Assembly: GCA_038330085.1 (NCBI GenBank)
Contig: JBBQNP010000039.1
Span: forward strand, 1 to 34,361
Direction: 5' to 3'
DNA length: 34,361 nt
From: JAEUIA01 sp038330085
GTDB lineage: Bacteria > Planctomycetota > UBA1135 > GCA-002686595
The notes beneath the pieces were generated by a model. It made no database searches. It was given only the letters and a program-made list of their open reading frames with translations, and was not told the DNA's origin. Positions 1-8,111 of the stretch are shown here, piece after piece. The translations under genes were made by a program, and so were the position numbers. Every line of letters begins with the position of its first letter. Position 1 is the stretch's first letter.

Positions 1-1757
1 TCGAGAGCCGCTTGCCAGTTGCCGCACGACGATTCGGCGTCCGCGAGCAGCATCCACGTCTCGCAAGCGTATTTCTCGTCTTGCACGACGCGGCGGAACA
101 ACTCGGCGCGCCGGCTCGAGCTCTCGGAGACGAGGCCGCGCAACAACGGCCATGCGGCCTCGTCCGGCTCGCGCTCCATCAACTCGTCGTAGCGCTTGGC
201 CGCGGCCTTCCACCCACCCGGCCGCGAGCGCAACCGGATCCAAGCACGGTGCGCGTCGATGTCGAGTGGCCGGGCCTGCAATCGTTGCTCGAGAAAGGTC
301 TCGGCGTTCTGCTCCAGGTGCGCGCGCTGCGCCGCGGCGACGTAGGCGTAGAGCATCCAGGTCTCGCCCGGCTCCAGCTTCAGGCGCGTTTGCGCCAGGG
401 CAAACGCGTCGCGCGCCTTCCCCGATTCCGTCATCTCGAACACGACGGACTCGATCCGGCCCTCCGGAAGCTCGAGGACCTCGCGCGTGCTGTAGCCATC
501 CTTGTCGAGCTGCATCTCGCTCGGCTCATGCTCGAACACGTAGTCGATCCGATCGAAGCGCGCGAAATCGTGCAACGGCACGAACCGCCGCGGCGGGGGC
601 CTCGAATTGCCCTTCGGCGTGAAGAGCGCGGTCCTCAGGCTGACGACCGATCCGCCGGACGCGTCGAGCACGAACACGTCGTGCGCGAGGAAACACGGCC
701 AGCGCGAACACGCGATCGTGAACTGCACGTCGCGCTCGACGGCGCCCTTGATGTGCGCGATGAAGGTGCCTTCCGACGCGTTCAGAGTCTGCCTTCCCGC
801 GCCGTCGAACCCGAGGGACCCCAGGCCTTGGATGTCGACCTCCAGATGGCCGCCGATCGAGTCGACGACGTGAAGTGTCTGGTGCGCGGAAGCCACGCGG
901 TCGGCGGTCACGAAGCCGATCGTGGCGAGGATCAACACGACCGCTCCGACGATGAGGGGCCGCGCCATGTCGAGCCGAGGTCGCAGCCGCGCGCCCTGCA
1001 TCCCGAGCTTTTTCTCGCAGGCGCGCAGTTGTTTCTTGAAGGCCTTGCTCGCGCCGAGCGTCGGGAAGAGCTCGAGCATCGACATCAGGATCGCTTGCGC
1101 CTCGGTGTGCCGGTTCGCACGTGCGAGAGCGGCTGCGAGCGCGCAGCACGCGACCGGGTTGCGCGCAGTGCGACCGGCGATCACGGGCTTCAAGAGATCG
1201 TGCGCCCGTTCGAGCTTTCCGTTGCTGATCTCGGCGAGCGCCAGACCCTCACGTGCCGCGGAATGAGTGGGATCGACCTCGTGCGCGCGCGCGTAGCCGA
1301 CACGCGCGTCGCTCGGTTGCCCTCGGAGCACAGCGAGGTCCGCCAGGTACACGTGCACGTCGGCCGACCCCTCGAAGCGCGACGCCATCACCTGCGCGAG
1401 CGCCCCCGCATCCGTCGTCAGGTCGACGCCGAGGAGCGTGCGGTGCGCCTCGATCGCGGCCTTTGGATCGTCGCGGCGAGCCTGCACGAGGCCGCTCGCC
1501 TTGTTGCGCGCCTCTCCCTGGATGTCGAGCCACTGCGCGTAGCGGACCTTGCGATGCCGCGTGCAACGCGAGCACTGATCGAGGATGCGCAGCTTCTGCA
1601 GCGGGACGACCGGCACGAAGAACACGACGAGCCACAAGCGCGTGTCGTACGACGACATGCGCGTCGTCTTGTGACACCAGGCACACTCGCCCGTCCGATC
1701 GACCTGGTTCTTGTTCCCGACGTAGCGCGTACCGATACCGTTGTACGTGAACGTCAA
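1..1757 (-). CDS. Partial zinc-ribbon / TPR-like single-pass membrane protein (C-terminus off the window)
   Basis: The frame stays open from a TTG at 1757-1755 to the left edge, about 585 codons with no stop. The product starts MTFTYNGIGTRYVG. Residues 25-28 (CAWC) and 62-65 (CSRC) form a CxxC...CxxC zinc ribbon around a hydrophobic stretch (LWLVVFFVPVVPL), as in zinc_ribbon-type membrane-associated proteins. Residues of roughly 75-240 are alpha-helical and TPR-like. A transmembrane helix (PLIVGAVVLILATIGFV) lies near 266-285, followed by a predicted exported region and another helical stretch at the truncated end. I chose TTG because the conserved-looking N-terminus begins there and GGAG lies six bases upstream; the frame also stays open further upstream. 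Plus-strand reading frames here are antisense shadows. The function is not recognised. The MFS gene lies 104 bp upstream on the same strand, so they may be co-transcribed. Confidence 0.75.
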   Translation of the reverse strand, partial: MTFTYNGIGTRYVGNKNQVDRTGECAWCHKTTRMSSYDTRLWLVVFFVPVVPLQKLRILDQCSRCTRHRKVRYAQWLDIQGEARNKASGLVQARRDDPKAAIEAHRTLLGVDLTTDAGALAQVMASRFEGSADVHVYLADLAVLRGQPSDARVGYARAHEVDPTHSAAREGLALAEISNGKLERAHDLLKPVIAGRTARNPVACCALAAALARANRHTEAQAILMSMLELFPTLGASKAFKKQLRACEKKLGMQGARLRPRLDMARPLIVGAVVLILATIGFVTADRVASAHQTLHVVDSIGGHLEVDIQGLGSLGFDGAGRQTLNASEGTFIAHIKGAVERDVQFTIACSRWPCFLAHDVFVLDASGGSVVSLRTALFTPKGNSRPPPRRFVPLHDFARFDRIDYVFEHEPSEMQLDKDGYSTREVLELPEGRIESVVFEMTESGKARDAFALAQTRLKLEPGETWMLYAYVAAAQRAHLEQNAETFLEQRLQARPLDIDAHRAWIRLRSRPGGWKAAAKRYDELMEREPDEAAWPLLRGLVSESSSRRAELFRRVVQDEKYACETWMLLADAESSCGNWQAAL

Positions 1758-1861
1758 GGGGGGACTCCGCGCGACTCCTTCGGTCGTCGCGGGTCGGCGT
1801 CTGTAGGCGGTCTGCAAGAAGCGCGAAGCAAGCGGCGGACCCCTCCCTCTCCGCCCCGAAA

Positions 1862-3208
1862 TCACTGCATCTGCTTCAGCTCCGAAGCCGTCTCGATCCC
1901 CGACGCGACCTCGGGCAGGATGCCCAGGCGCTGGTAGATCGGGCGCACGAGCGCTCGCATCTCGGGCAGTTGGCGCCCGAACAAGAGCGCACCGACCACG
2001 CAGCCGATCCCTCCACAAAGGATCGTCTTCTCCGTGCCGATGCGATCGGCGAGCACGCCCGCGAGCATGCTTCCGAACGGCATCGCGCCGAATACCGCGG
2101 TCGTGTACAGGCTCATCACGCGCCCGCGTTTGTCCTCGTCGACGATCGTCTGCAGGATCGTGTTGCTCGCCGCAAGCTGCGTGATCATCGACATGCCGGC
2201 GACGACGAGCAGCACCATCGAGAGCCAGATCGTGTGCGACAGCGCGAACCCGACGAGAGCGAGACCGAACATGCCGGCGGAAAAGACGATGACGCGACCG
2301 AGGCCGAGCACGCTCTTGCGGGAAGCGAGACGCAGCGCGCCGATCAGCGCGCCCAGTCCCGCTGCCGCAAGTAGGAACCCGTACGTGTGCGCATCGCCAT
2401 GCAGCGTCGTCTTCACGATGACGGGCATGAGCACCGTGTAGGGCATGCCCAGGAAGCTCGCGACTGCGACGAGCAAGAGGATGGCGCGGATCGGAGCAAA
2501 CTTTGCCGCATAAAGCACTCCGGCTCGCAGCTCGGTGAAGACGCCTGCGTGTTCACGGTGCGGAGCTCTCTGGCCGAGGCGCATCGCGAGCAACGTCCCG
2601 ATCACGGCCAGGTAGGTGACGGCGTCGATCGCGAAGCACCAAGCTTCGCCGAAGGCCGCGATCAGGATGCCGGCGATCGAAGGCCCGATGAGACGTGCCG
2701 CGTTGAACATCGTCGAGTTGAGCGCGATCGCGTTGGGCAGGTCTTCGCGCTTGTCGACCATTTCGACGACGAAGGCTTGTCGCGCGGTCAAGTCGAAGGC
2801 GTTGATGACGCCCTGGAACACGGCGAGCGCGATGAGCCTCCCGATGGTGACGTGGCCGCTGAACGCGAGCACCGCGAGCAGAGCGGACTGGATCATCGCC
2901 AAGATCTGCGTGACGACGAGCACGCGGTGGCGGTTCCATCGATCGACCCATACGCCTGCGAGCGGGGCGATCAGGAAGGTCGGGATCTGTCCGGCGAAAC
3001 CGACGAGGCCCAGTTGGAGCACCGAGCCTTCGAGCCGGTAGACGAGCCAGCTCGTCGCGACGCGCGTGATCCAGGAGCCGATCAGCGAGATGGACTGGCC
3101 GATGAAGAAGAGGCGGTAGTTCTTGTGACGGAGTGCGCGGCCGAGCGATTGGACGGCCACGCGCATGGAGGGCTTCGCGCGTGCCTCGGGTGCTACGGGT
3201 CCGGACAT
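1862..3208 (-). CDS. MFS transporter, EntS/PF05977-like exporter
   Basis: About 448 residues with twelve apparent membrane segments. After TM2 comes the major-facilitator motif A-like sequence GVWVDRWNRHR, which marks cytoplasmic loop 2-3. The opening segment (NYRLFFIGQSISLIGSWI) and the RQAFVVEMV segment are typical of the MFS_3 family that includes the enterobactin exporter EntS and many uncharacterised drug/siderophore exporters. The frame extends upstream to 3307, but I place the start at the ATG at 3208-3206, which has AGGA eight bases upstream and removes an unlikely arginine-rich leader. The substrate cannot be told from the sequence. No siderophore or drug genes lie next to it, so export of a specific compound is not supported. 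Confidence 0.85.
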   Translation of the reverse strand: MSGPVAPEARAKPSMRVAVQSLGRALRHKNYRLFFIGQSISLIGSWITRVATSWLVYRLEGSVLQLGLVGFAGQIPTFLIAPLAGVWVDRWNRHRVLVVTQILAMIQSALLAVLAFSGHVTIGRLIALAVFQGVINAFDLTARQAFVVEMVDKREDLPNAIALNSTMFNAARLIGPSIAGILIAAFGEAWCFAIDAVTYLAVIGTLLAMRLGQRAPHREHAGVFTELRAGVLYAAKFAPIRAILLLVAVASFLGMPYTVLMPVIVKTTLHGDAHTYGFLLAAAGLGALIGALRLASRKSVLGLGRVIVFSAGMFGLALVGFALSHTIWLSMVLLVVAGMSMITQLAASNTILQTIVDEDKRGRVMSLYTTAVFGAMPFGSMLAGVLADRIGTEKTILCGGIGCVVGALLFGRQLPEMRALVRPIYQRLGILPEVASGIETASELKQMQ

Positions 3209-3391
3209 TCGGCACATCCTGATGTTCGCGAGGGTGCGACGCCACGGATCCGGTGCCGCTCCGACGCGCGTTCGTGGGTCGCGGGCATAGTCGTGTCGGG
3301 CTCGCATCGCCGCGATCAGCGGCGCTGCGTGCCCGGCTCGGCCGGCCCGATCCGCTCCTTGCCGAGTGTCGACTGTCGGATCGGGGGAACC

Positions 3392-3438
3392 GTGCCAGGC
3401 ACCGATCGCCGGGAATACCGGCTATCGGCGCCAGGCAC
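3392..3438. repeat. REP-like imperfect hairpin with GTGCCAGGCAC arms
   Basis: Left arm 3392-3406 (GTGCCAGGCACCGAT) pairs with right arm 3424-3438 (ATCGGCGCCAGGCAC) at 13 of 15 positions. An inner CCGG/CCGG pair closes a five-base loop. The first 11 bases of the left arm are themselves a perfect palindrome around a central A. Intergenic copies of this palindrome type resemble REP elements mobilised by Y1/RAYT transposases. That link is inferred; no transposase is in the window. Confidence 0.55.
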
Positions 3439-3463
3439 GGCTGCATCGGCACGGCTGCATCGG
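3436..3463. repeat. 14-bp direct tandem duplication (two units)
   Basis: CACGGCTGCATCGG occurs twice in exact tandem, at 3436-3449 and 3450-3463, partly overlapping the right end of the hairpin at 3392-3438. It lies 40 bp upstream of the proposed DUF1592 start. It looks like a slippage or duplication product. Confidence 0.8.
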
Positions 3464-3503
3464 CACACTCGCGATCGATGCGAACGGTTACGATCGACGC
3501 GTC

Positions 3504-5936
3504 GTGCTGTTCGTTTTCCCCCTACTGCTCCAGTTGGCGACCGCCCAGACCGCTGCACCACCCGACTTCACCGCCTCCGTCGCTCCGTTCCTCGCGAACC
3601 ACTGCATCGAGTGTCACTCCGGTGCGAAGCCGAAGGGCGATCTCGATCTATCCGTCTTCACGAACGAGTCGACCACGCTCCCCCGCCGCGCGACATGGCT
3701 CGACGTGCGCGACCGTCTCGTCAAGGCCGAGATGCCGCCTGCGAAGCGCCCGCATCCCGCGCAAGCCGACGTCGACGCCGTCGTCGGCTGGATCGACGCG
3801 CGCTTTCCGACGGTCACGCACGCCGAACCTGCGCACTTTCCCGCGTTGCGCCGCCTCAACCGCACGCAGTACGCGAACACGATCCGCGATCTCTTCGGCG
3901 TCGACTTCGACACGACCACCGCGTTCCCGAGCGACGACGTCGGTTACGGATTCGACGACATCGGCGACGTGCTCTCGATGCCCGACATGCTGCTCGAGAA
4001 GTACCTGTCGGCGGCCCAGCGCATCGCAGGCTTGGCGGTGATGCTCGAAGATCCCGAGCATCCGCCCGTGCAACACGTCGAAGGACCAAAGCTCAGCTCG
4101 AGCAAGCAGAGCAGTGCTCACGGTCATCTGCGCGTGCTGTTCACCAACGGCGAGACCGGTTTCGACGCACGCTTCGCGCGCGAAGGCGAGTACGTCCTGC
4201 GCGCGCGCGTGTGGGGACAACAAGCCGGTACCGAGGCGTGCCGCGCCGCGCTCAAGGTCGGTCGCGAGGAGCACGGCCGCTTCGACGTGCCGGCGCTCGA
4301 GTCGGCGCCGCAGACCCTCGAGGCGCGCTTTCACTCCACGGGTGGCACGCAGCACGTCGCCGTCGCGTTCCTGAACGACTTCTACGATCCGAACAACGAC
4401 GATCCGAAGCAGCGCGACCGCAACCTCGAGGTGGTGTGGCTCGAGCTCGTCGGTCCGGTCGATCCGCCGCAGCTCTCGCAGTTCCAGCGCGCGTGCCTCG
4501 ATCCTGCGAAGCGCGGTTCGCAGCGCGACGTGATCGCCGGCATCGCGCGTCGTGCGTGGCGCCGGCCCGTTGCGCGGGACGAAGTCGACCGCCTCGTTGC
4601 GCTCGCCGGCGCGGAGAGCGGTTTCGAAGCCGGCGTCCGCGTTGCGCTCGAAGCCATACTCGTGTCGCCGAACTTCCTCTTCATGGTCGAGACGGATCCG
4701 CCGGGCGCGAGCACTGCGCTCGGTAGTACTGCGCCCGCTAGTGCTGTGCTCTCTAGTACTGTGCTCGCGAATACAGGGCTCGCGAATGCAGCGCACCCGA
4801 TCACCGACCCCGAGCTCGCGACGCGCCTGTCGTACTTCCTGTGGAGCAGCACGCCCGATGCGGAGCTCATGGCGCTCGCCGACGCGAACCAGCTCCACGA
4901 TCCGTCGACGTTGAAGGCCCAGACCGCGCGCCTGTTGCGCGATGCGCGCTCGAGCTCGCTCGCTCAGGACTTCGCGGGCCAGTGGCTGCAGACGCGCAGC
5001 CTCGAGCGCGTGATGCCCGACCCGCTGCGCTTCCCCGACTGGGACGAGCACCTCGCGAGCGCGATGCGCGCTGAAACCGAGATGTTCTTCGACGCGATCC
5101 TGCGCGAGGACCGGCGCGTCGACGAACTCCTCGACAGCGACTTCACGTACCTCGACGAAGCGCTCGCGAAGCACTACGGAATCCCCGGCGTCCGCGGCGA
5201 TGCGATGCGGCGCGTCCATCTCGAGCCCGGCGTGCGCGGCGGCGTGCTCGGCCTCGGCTCGGTGCTGACGGTGACGAGCAACCCGACGCGCACGAGCCCG
5301 GTGAAGCGCGGCAAGTGGATCCTCGAAAACTTGCTCGACGCACCGACCCCGCCGCCCCCGCCGGGCGTCGGCGTGATCGACGAGAGCGCGCAGGCGGCGA
5401 CGTCCGCGTCGTTGCGCGAACGCCTCGTGGAGCACCGCAAGAACACGGATTGCGCGGCCTGTCACGCGCGGCTCGATCCGCTCGGCTTCGGGCTCGAGAA
5501 CTTCGACGCGACGGGCGCCTGGCGCGCGAGCGACGAAGGTCATGCGGTCGATGCGCGCGGCGACCTGCCCGACGGGCGCAAGTTCGAGGGCCCGGCCGGG
5601 TTGAAGGCGATGTTGAAGGGCGACGGAGCGTTCACGCGCTGTCTCGCGCTGAAGCTCGCCACGTACGCGCTCGGCCGCGGGATGTCGAAGCAAGACGAGG
5701 CCTTGATCGAGGACATCGTGCGCGCGCTCGGTGCCTCGCCCGCGTCGCAACCCTCGAAGTCGCAGCCCTCCACGTCGCAGCCAACCACGTCGCGGCCCTC
5801 GCTGCCTCGAGCGACCTCGCCCGAACATGGCTCGACCGAGCAAGGAGCGTCGCACTCCCCCACGCTGCAGGAGCTGATCGAGGCCATCGTCACCTCGGAT
5901 CTGTTCCGAACGCGTACCCTGTCGACAGGTAGCTGA
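3504..5936 (+). CDS. Secreted DUF1592-family protein with planctomycete-type cytochrome c motifs
   Basis: About 810 residues from GTG 3504, chosen because it opens a clean signal peptide (LFVFPLLLQLATAQ). A longer upstream frame reads through the repeat-containing spacer and has no matching leader. Domains in order: a PSCyt1-like haem motif C34-I-E-C37-H38; DUF1587 (RRLNRTQYANTIRDLFGVD); a beta-rich carbohydrate-binding-like region; DUF1595 (ARRAWRRPVARDEVDRL); DUF1592 (LSYFLWSSTPDAELMALAD); DUF1588 (SNPTRTSPVKRGKWILENLL); DUF1585, with a second haem motif C650-A-A-C653-H654. This whole domain order is standard for the family. Biochemical function is unknown, although the two haem sites imply exported electron transfer or oxidation. 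Two low-complexity inserts made of 15-bp repeats (residues 401-430 and about 748-767) interrupt otherwise conserved sequence. The DUF1552 gene follows 27 bp downstream, its usual partner. Confidence 0.9.
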   Translation: MLFVFPLLLQLATAQTAAPPDFTASVAPFLANHCIECHSGAKPKGDLDLSVFTNESTTLPRRATWLDVRDRLVKAEMPPAKRPHPAQADVDAVVGWIDARFPTVTHAEPAHFPALRRLNRTQYANTIRDLFGVDFDTTTAFPSDDVGYGFDDIGDVLSMPDMLLEKYLSAAQRIAGLAVMLEDPEHPPVQHVEGPKLSSSKQSSAHGHLRVLFTNGETGFDARFAREGEYVLRARVWGQQAGTEACRAALKVGREEHGRFDVPALESAPQTLEARFHSTGGTQHVAVAFLNDFYDPNNDDPKQRDRNLEVVWLELVGPVDPPQLSQFQRACLDPAKRGSQRDVIAGIARRAWRRPVARDEVDRLVALAGAESGFEAGVRVALEAILVSPNFLFMVETDPPGASTALGSTAPASAVLSSTVLANTGLANAAHPITDPELATRLSYFLWSSTPDAELMALADANQLHDPSTLKAQTARLLRDARSSSLAQDFAGQWLQTRSLERVMPDPLRFPDWDEHLASAMRAETEMFFDAILREDRRVDELLDSDFTYLDEALAKHYGIPGVRGDAMRRVHLEPGVRGGVLGLGSVLTVTSNPTRTSPVKRGKWILENLLDAPTPPPPPGVGVIDESAQAATSASLRERLVEHRKNTDCAACHARLDPLGFGLENFDATGAWRASDEGHAVDARGDLPDGRKFEGPAGLKAMLKGDGAFTRCLALKLATYALGRGMSKQDEALIEDIVRALGASPASQPSKSQPSTSQPTTSRPSLPRATSPEHGSTEQGASHSPTLQELIEAIVTSDLFRTRTLSTGS
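4704..4793 (+). repeat. 15-bp tandem repeat, six units, in frame inside the DUF1592 gene
   Basis: Six consecutive 15-base units start at 4704, 4719, 4734, 4749, 4764 and 4779 (for example CTCGGTAGTACTGCG, CTCTCTAGTACTGTG). They encode degenerate pentapeptides GASTA, LGSTA, PASAV, LSSTV, LANTG and LANAA, between the DUF1595 and DUF1592 domains. The unit length keeps the frame. Confidence 0.9.
5745..5804 (+). repeat. 15-bp tandem repeat, four units, in the DUF1592 gene 3' part
   Basis: Units start at 5745, 5760, 5775 and 5790 (for example TCGCAACCCTCGAAG, TCGCAGCCCTCCACG). They encode SQPSK, SQPST, SQPTT and SRPSL. The repeat separates the DUF1585 domain from the conserved last helix (LIEAIVTSDLFRTR). 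Confidence 0.9.
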
Positions 5937-5963
5937 CATGACGCACCTCGTGGACAACAGCGC

Positions 5964-7295
5964 ATGAACCCGATCTCGCGACGCACCGTTTTGCAGGGGA
6001 TCGGCACGGCCCTGGCCTTGCCGCTCTTCGAATCCATGCTCGCGCCGCGCGCGCGGGCGTCGACGAGAGACGAACCACCGCGCCGCATGGTGTTCGTCTA
6101 CGTGCCCAACGGCGTGCACGGTCCCGATTGGACGCCGAAAGAAGTCGGCGCGACGTTCGATCTGCCGAAGACGCTCGAGCCGCTCGCGCCGTTCCGCGAT
6201 TCACTGCTCGTGTTGAGCGGGCTGACGGCCGACAAGGCGCGCGCGAACGGCGACGGTCCGGGCGATCACGCGCGCGCATCGGCCGCGTTCCTGACCGCAT
6301 CGCAACCGCTGAAGACCGAAGGCGCCGGCATCCAGGTCGGCGTGTCGGCCGACCAGGTCGCCGCACGCAGCATGGGAGCGGCGACGCGTTTGCGCTCGCT
6401 CGAGATCGGCTGCGAGGGGGGTGCCTTGTCGGGGCAGTGCGACTCGGGCTATTCGTGCGCGTACTCGAGCAACCTCTCCTGGTCGACGCCGAGCACGCCC
6501 TGCCCGAAGGAGACCGATCCGCGCGTCGTGTTCGATCGCTTGTTCCGCGACGGCGACCGTGACGAGCCGCCCGAGGCGAAGGCCGCACGTCTCGCGCGCA
6601 AGAAGAGCGTCCTCGACTTCGTGCGCGACGATGCGCACCGCCTCGAGCAGCGTCTCGGCACGGGCGACCGGCGCAAGCTCGACGAGTACCTGACATCGCT
6701 CCGGGAAGTCGAGCGCCGCGTCGACCAGGCCGCTTCCGGCGCAGGTCACGACGTACCCGATTCCGCGCGGCCCAACGGCATCCCTGACACGTACGCCGCG
6801 CACGTGCGCCTGATGTCGGACCTGCTCGTGCTCGCGCTGCGCGCGGACGTGACGCGCATCGCGACGTTCTCGTTCGCGAACGAGGGCAGCAACCGCGCGT
6901 ACGGGTTCCTGGAAGTTCCCGAAGGACATCACACGCTCAGCCACCACGGCAACGACCCCGAGAAGCAGCGCAAGATCCAGTTGATCAATCGCTTCCACGT
7001 CGAGGAGCTCGCGCACTTCATCGAGCAGTTGCGCGCGACGAAGGAGCACGACACGGACCTGCTCGAGCGTTCGATGATCCTGTACGGCTCGGGGATCGGC
7101 GACGGCAACCGACACAACCACGACGAGCTGCCGGCGCTGTTGCTCGGTCGCGCGGGTGGACGCCTCGAGAGCGGCAAGCACCTGCGCTTCCCGCACGACA
7201 CGCCGATCGCGAACCTGTACGTGTCGATGCTCGCGAAGATGGACGTGCCGGTCGCGCGACACGGCGATTCGACGGGATTGCTCCTGGGCGTGTGA
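5964..7295 (+). CDS. DUF1552 protein, exported
   Basis: 443 residues. The N-terminus (SRRTVLQGIGTALALPLFES) has a Tat-like arginine pair followed by a hydrophobic stretch, and the body matches DUF1552 (PF07586). Visible family features are RRMVFVYVPNGVHG, the HARASAAFLTA segment, EIGCEGG, SSNLSWSTPSTPCPKETDPR and the C-terminal LYGSGIGDGNRHNHDELPAL. That last motif has the histidine/aspartate pattern seen in sulfatase/DUF1501-like folds. It lies 27 bp after the DUF1592 gene, the normal arrangement of this pair, and the two probably work together in the cell envelope. The molecular role is unknown. Confidence 0.92.
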   Translation: MNPISRRTVLQGIGTALALPLFESMLAPRARASTRDEPPRRMVFVYVPNGVHGPDWTPKEVGATFDLPKTLEPLAPFRDSLLVLSGLTADKARANGDGPGDHARASAAFLTASQPLKTEGAGIQVGVSADQVAARSMGAATRLRSLEIGCEGGALSGQCDSGYSCAYSSNLSWSTPSTPCPKETDPRVVFDRLFRDGDRDEPPEAKAARLARKKSVLDFVRDDAHRLEQRLGTGDRRKLDEYLTSLREVERRVDQAASGAGHDVPDSARPNGIPDTYAAHVRLMSDLLVLALRADVTRIATFSFANEGSNRAYGFLEVPEGHHTLSHHGNDPEKQRKIQLINRFHVEELAHFIEQLRATKEHDTDLLERSMILYGSGIGDGNRHNHDELPALLLGRAGGRLESGKHLRFPHDTPIANLYVSMLAKMDVPVARHGDSTGLLLGV

Positions 7296-7537
7296 CGCGA
7301 GGGCGGATCGGGGGTCGCGCGTGAGCTCTGTGCCCCGCGAGCCCTCTACCCCGCGAGCTCCTCGCCCTGAGAGCGCCGTGCCCCGCGAACACGACCTTTG
7401 CGCGTGATGCGTTCGGTGGAGAGCCTGTTTCCCGCTCACGCAGACTTTGCGCGCGCAATTGGGCATTCCTTCAAGAGGGCCCGCTTTCAGCGTCGAATCC
7501 CTCGCCCGGCAGGGTGGGACTCAGCCAGGAGCAGGGC
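7296..7537. other. Intergenic region, holds a 16-bp repeat and the pilin leader
   Basis: No gene is supported. The stretch contains the 16-bp tandem repeat at 7323-7386. At its right end is the ribosome binding site of the first pilin gene (AGGAG six bases before ATG 7538). Promoter elements for the pilin operon probably lie here but are not evident. Confidence 0.5.
7323..7386. repeat. 16-bp intergenic tandem repeat, four units
   Basis: Four abutting 16-base units start at 7323, 7339, 7355 and 7371 (GAGCTCTGTGCCCCGC, GAGCCCTCTACCCCGC, GAGCTCCTCGCCCTGA, GAGCGCCGTGCCCCGC). The DNA is non-coding. The unit length is not a multiple of three, unlike the coding repeats in this window. Confidence 0.85.
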
Positions 7538-8110
7538 ATGCGGGAAGAGAATTCACACACGGGGCAGGCGCGTTGGTACGCACGTTCGAAGCGCGCGCGC
7601 GGAGGCTTCACGATGATCGAGGTCAGCCTCGCGCTGACCGTGCTGGTGGTGGCGCTCGTCGCGACCACGGCGTCGAACCTGCGGATGGAGTCGCTGCGGC
7701 GCAGCAACCACGATCGCGTCGCAGCGCAGAACGCGGTGCAGTCGATCACCGAGCGCGTTCAGGCCATCGGTCGCGCGGGAACGAGCGACGCCGGTGGTTT
7801 CGCGCCTCACGTCGTCGCCGCGCTCTCCGCCGGCGGAGAACTCGGCGCGACCATCGACGTGCTGGGTCTGACACCGCTGCCGGGCAGCGCGCACGTCGGG
7901 ACGATTCGCGTCATCACCGACGAGACGGGCAACGATGACACGGTCGGCGCCCAATTGGGCTTGCCGCGCGATCTGAACGGCGACGGGGACGCGCTCGATG
8001 CGGACGTCAGCGGGAACGCGCACCTCTTGCCCGTCGTCGTCACCGTGCGCTGGCACACGCAGTCCGGCAACCGCGTGATCGTGCACCCCTTCTACGTGTT
8101 TGGGCACTGA
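7538..8110 (+). CDS. Type IV pilin-like / pseudopilin (type II secretion or pilus minor subunit)
   Basis: About 190 residues. The start is ATG 7538, with AGGAG six bases upstream; an ATG at 7514 in the same frame lacks this. A basic leader ends in RARGG, followed by the prepilin peptidase site G23|F24 with glutamate at mature position 5, and the hydrophobic helix (FTMIEVSLALTVLVVALVA). This is the PulG/PilV class III signal. The C-terminal domain is a small beta-rich body containing an EF-hand-like loop (DLNGDGDALDAD) that could bind calcium, as in several pseudopilins. It is the first gene of a three-gene cluster. The specific system (T2SS minor pseudopilin versus pilus) cannot be fixed without neighbouring gsp/pil genes. 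Confidence 0.85.
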   Translation: MREENSHTGQARWYARSKRARGGFTMIEVSLALTVLVVALVATTASNLRMESLRRSNHDRVAAQNAVQSITERVQAIGRAGTSDAGGFAPHVVAALSAGGELGATIDVLGLTPLPGSAHVGTIRVITDETGNDDTVGAQLGLPRDLNGDGDALDADVSGNAHLLPVVVTVRWHTQSGNRVIVHPFYVFGH

Positions 8111-8111
8111 C

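Larger units (their letters stand above)
3209..3503. promoter_or_regulatory. Divergent intergenic region between the MFS gene and the DUF1592 gene
   Basis: About 295 bp separate two divergently transcribed genes, so promoters for both must lie here. I see no convincing -35/-10 pair. It contains a hairpin (3392-3438) and a 14-bp tandem duplication (3436-3463), annotated separately. No gene is supported in it. Confidence 0.5.

Noticed and set aside
12..1937. Long plus-strand open frame of about 640 codons at the left edge
   Set aside because: It is exactly in register with the minus-strand zinc-ribbon gene and reads as arginine/leucine/histidine-rich antisense of it. The minus strand gives a sensible protein with CxxC pairs and a membrane helix.
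4704..4793. CRISPR-like array
   Set aside because: The units are 15 bp, abutting with no spacers, degenerate, and in frame within a gene; this is a coding minisatellite, not CRISPR.
3648..6119. Minus-strand open frame of about 820 codons opposite DUF1592
   Set aside because: Shadow of the DUF1592 gene, whose plus frame carries every expected domain and two CxxCH motifs.
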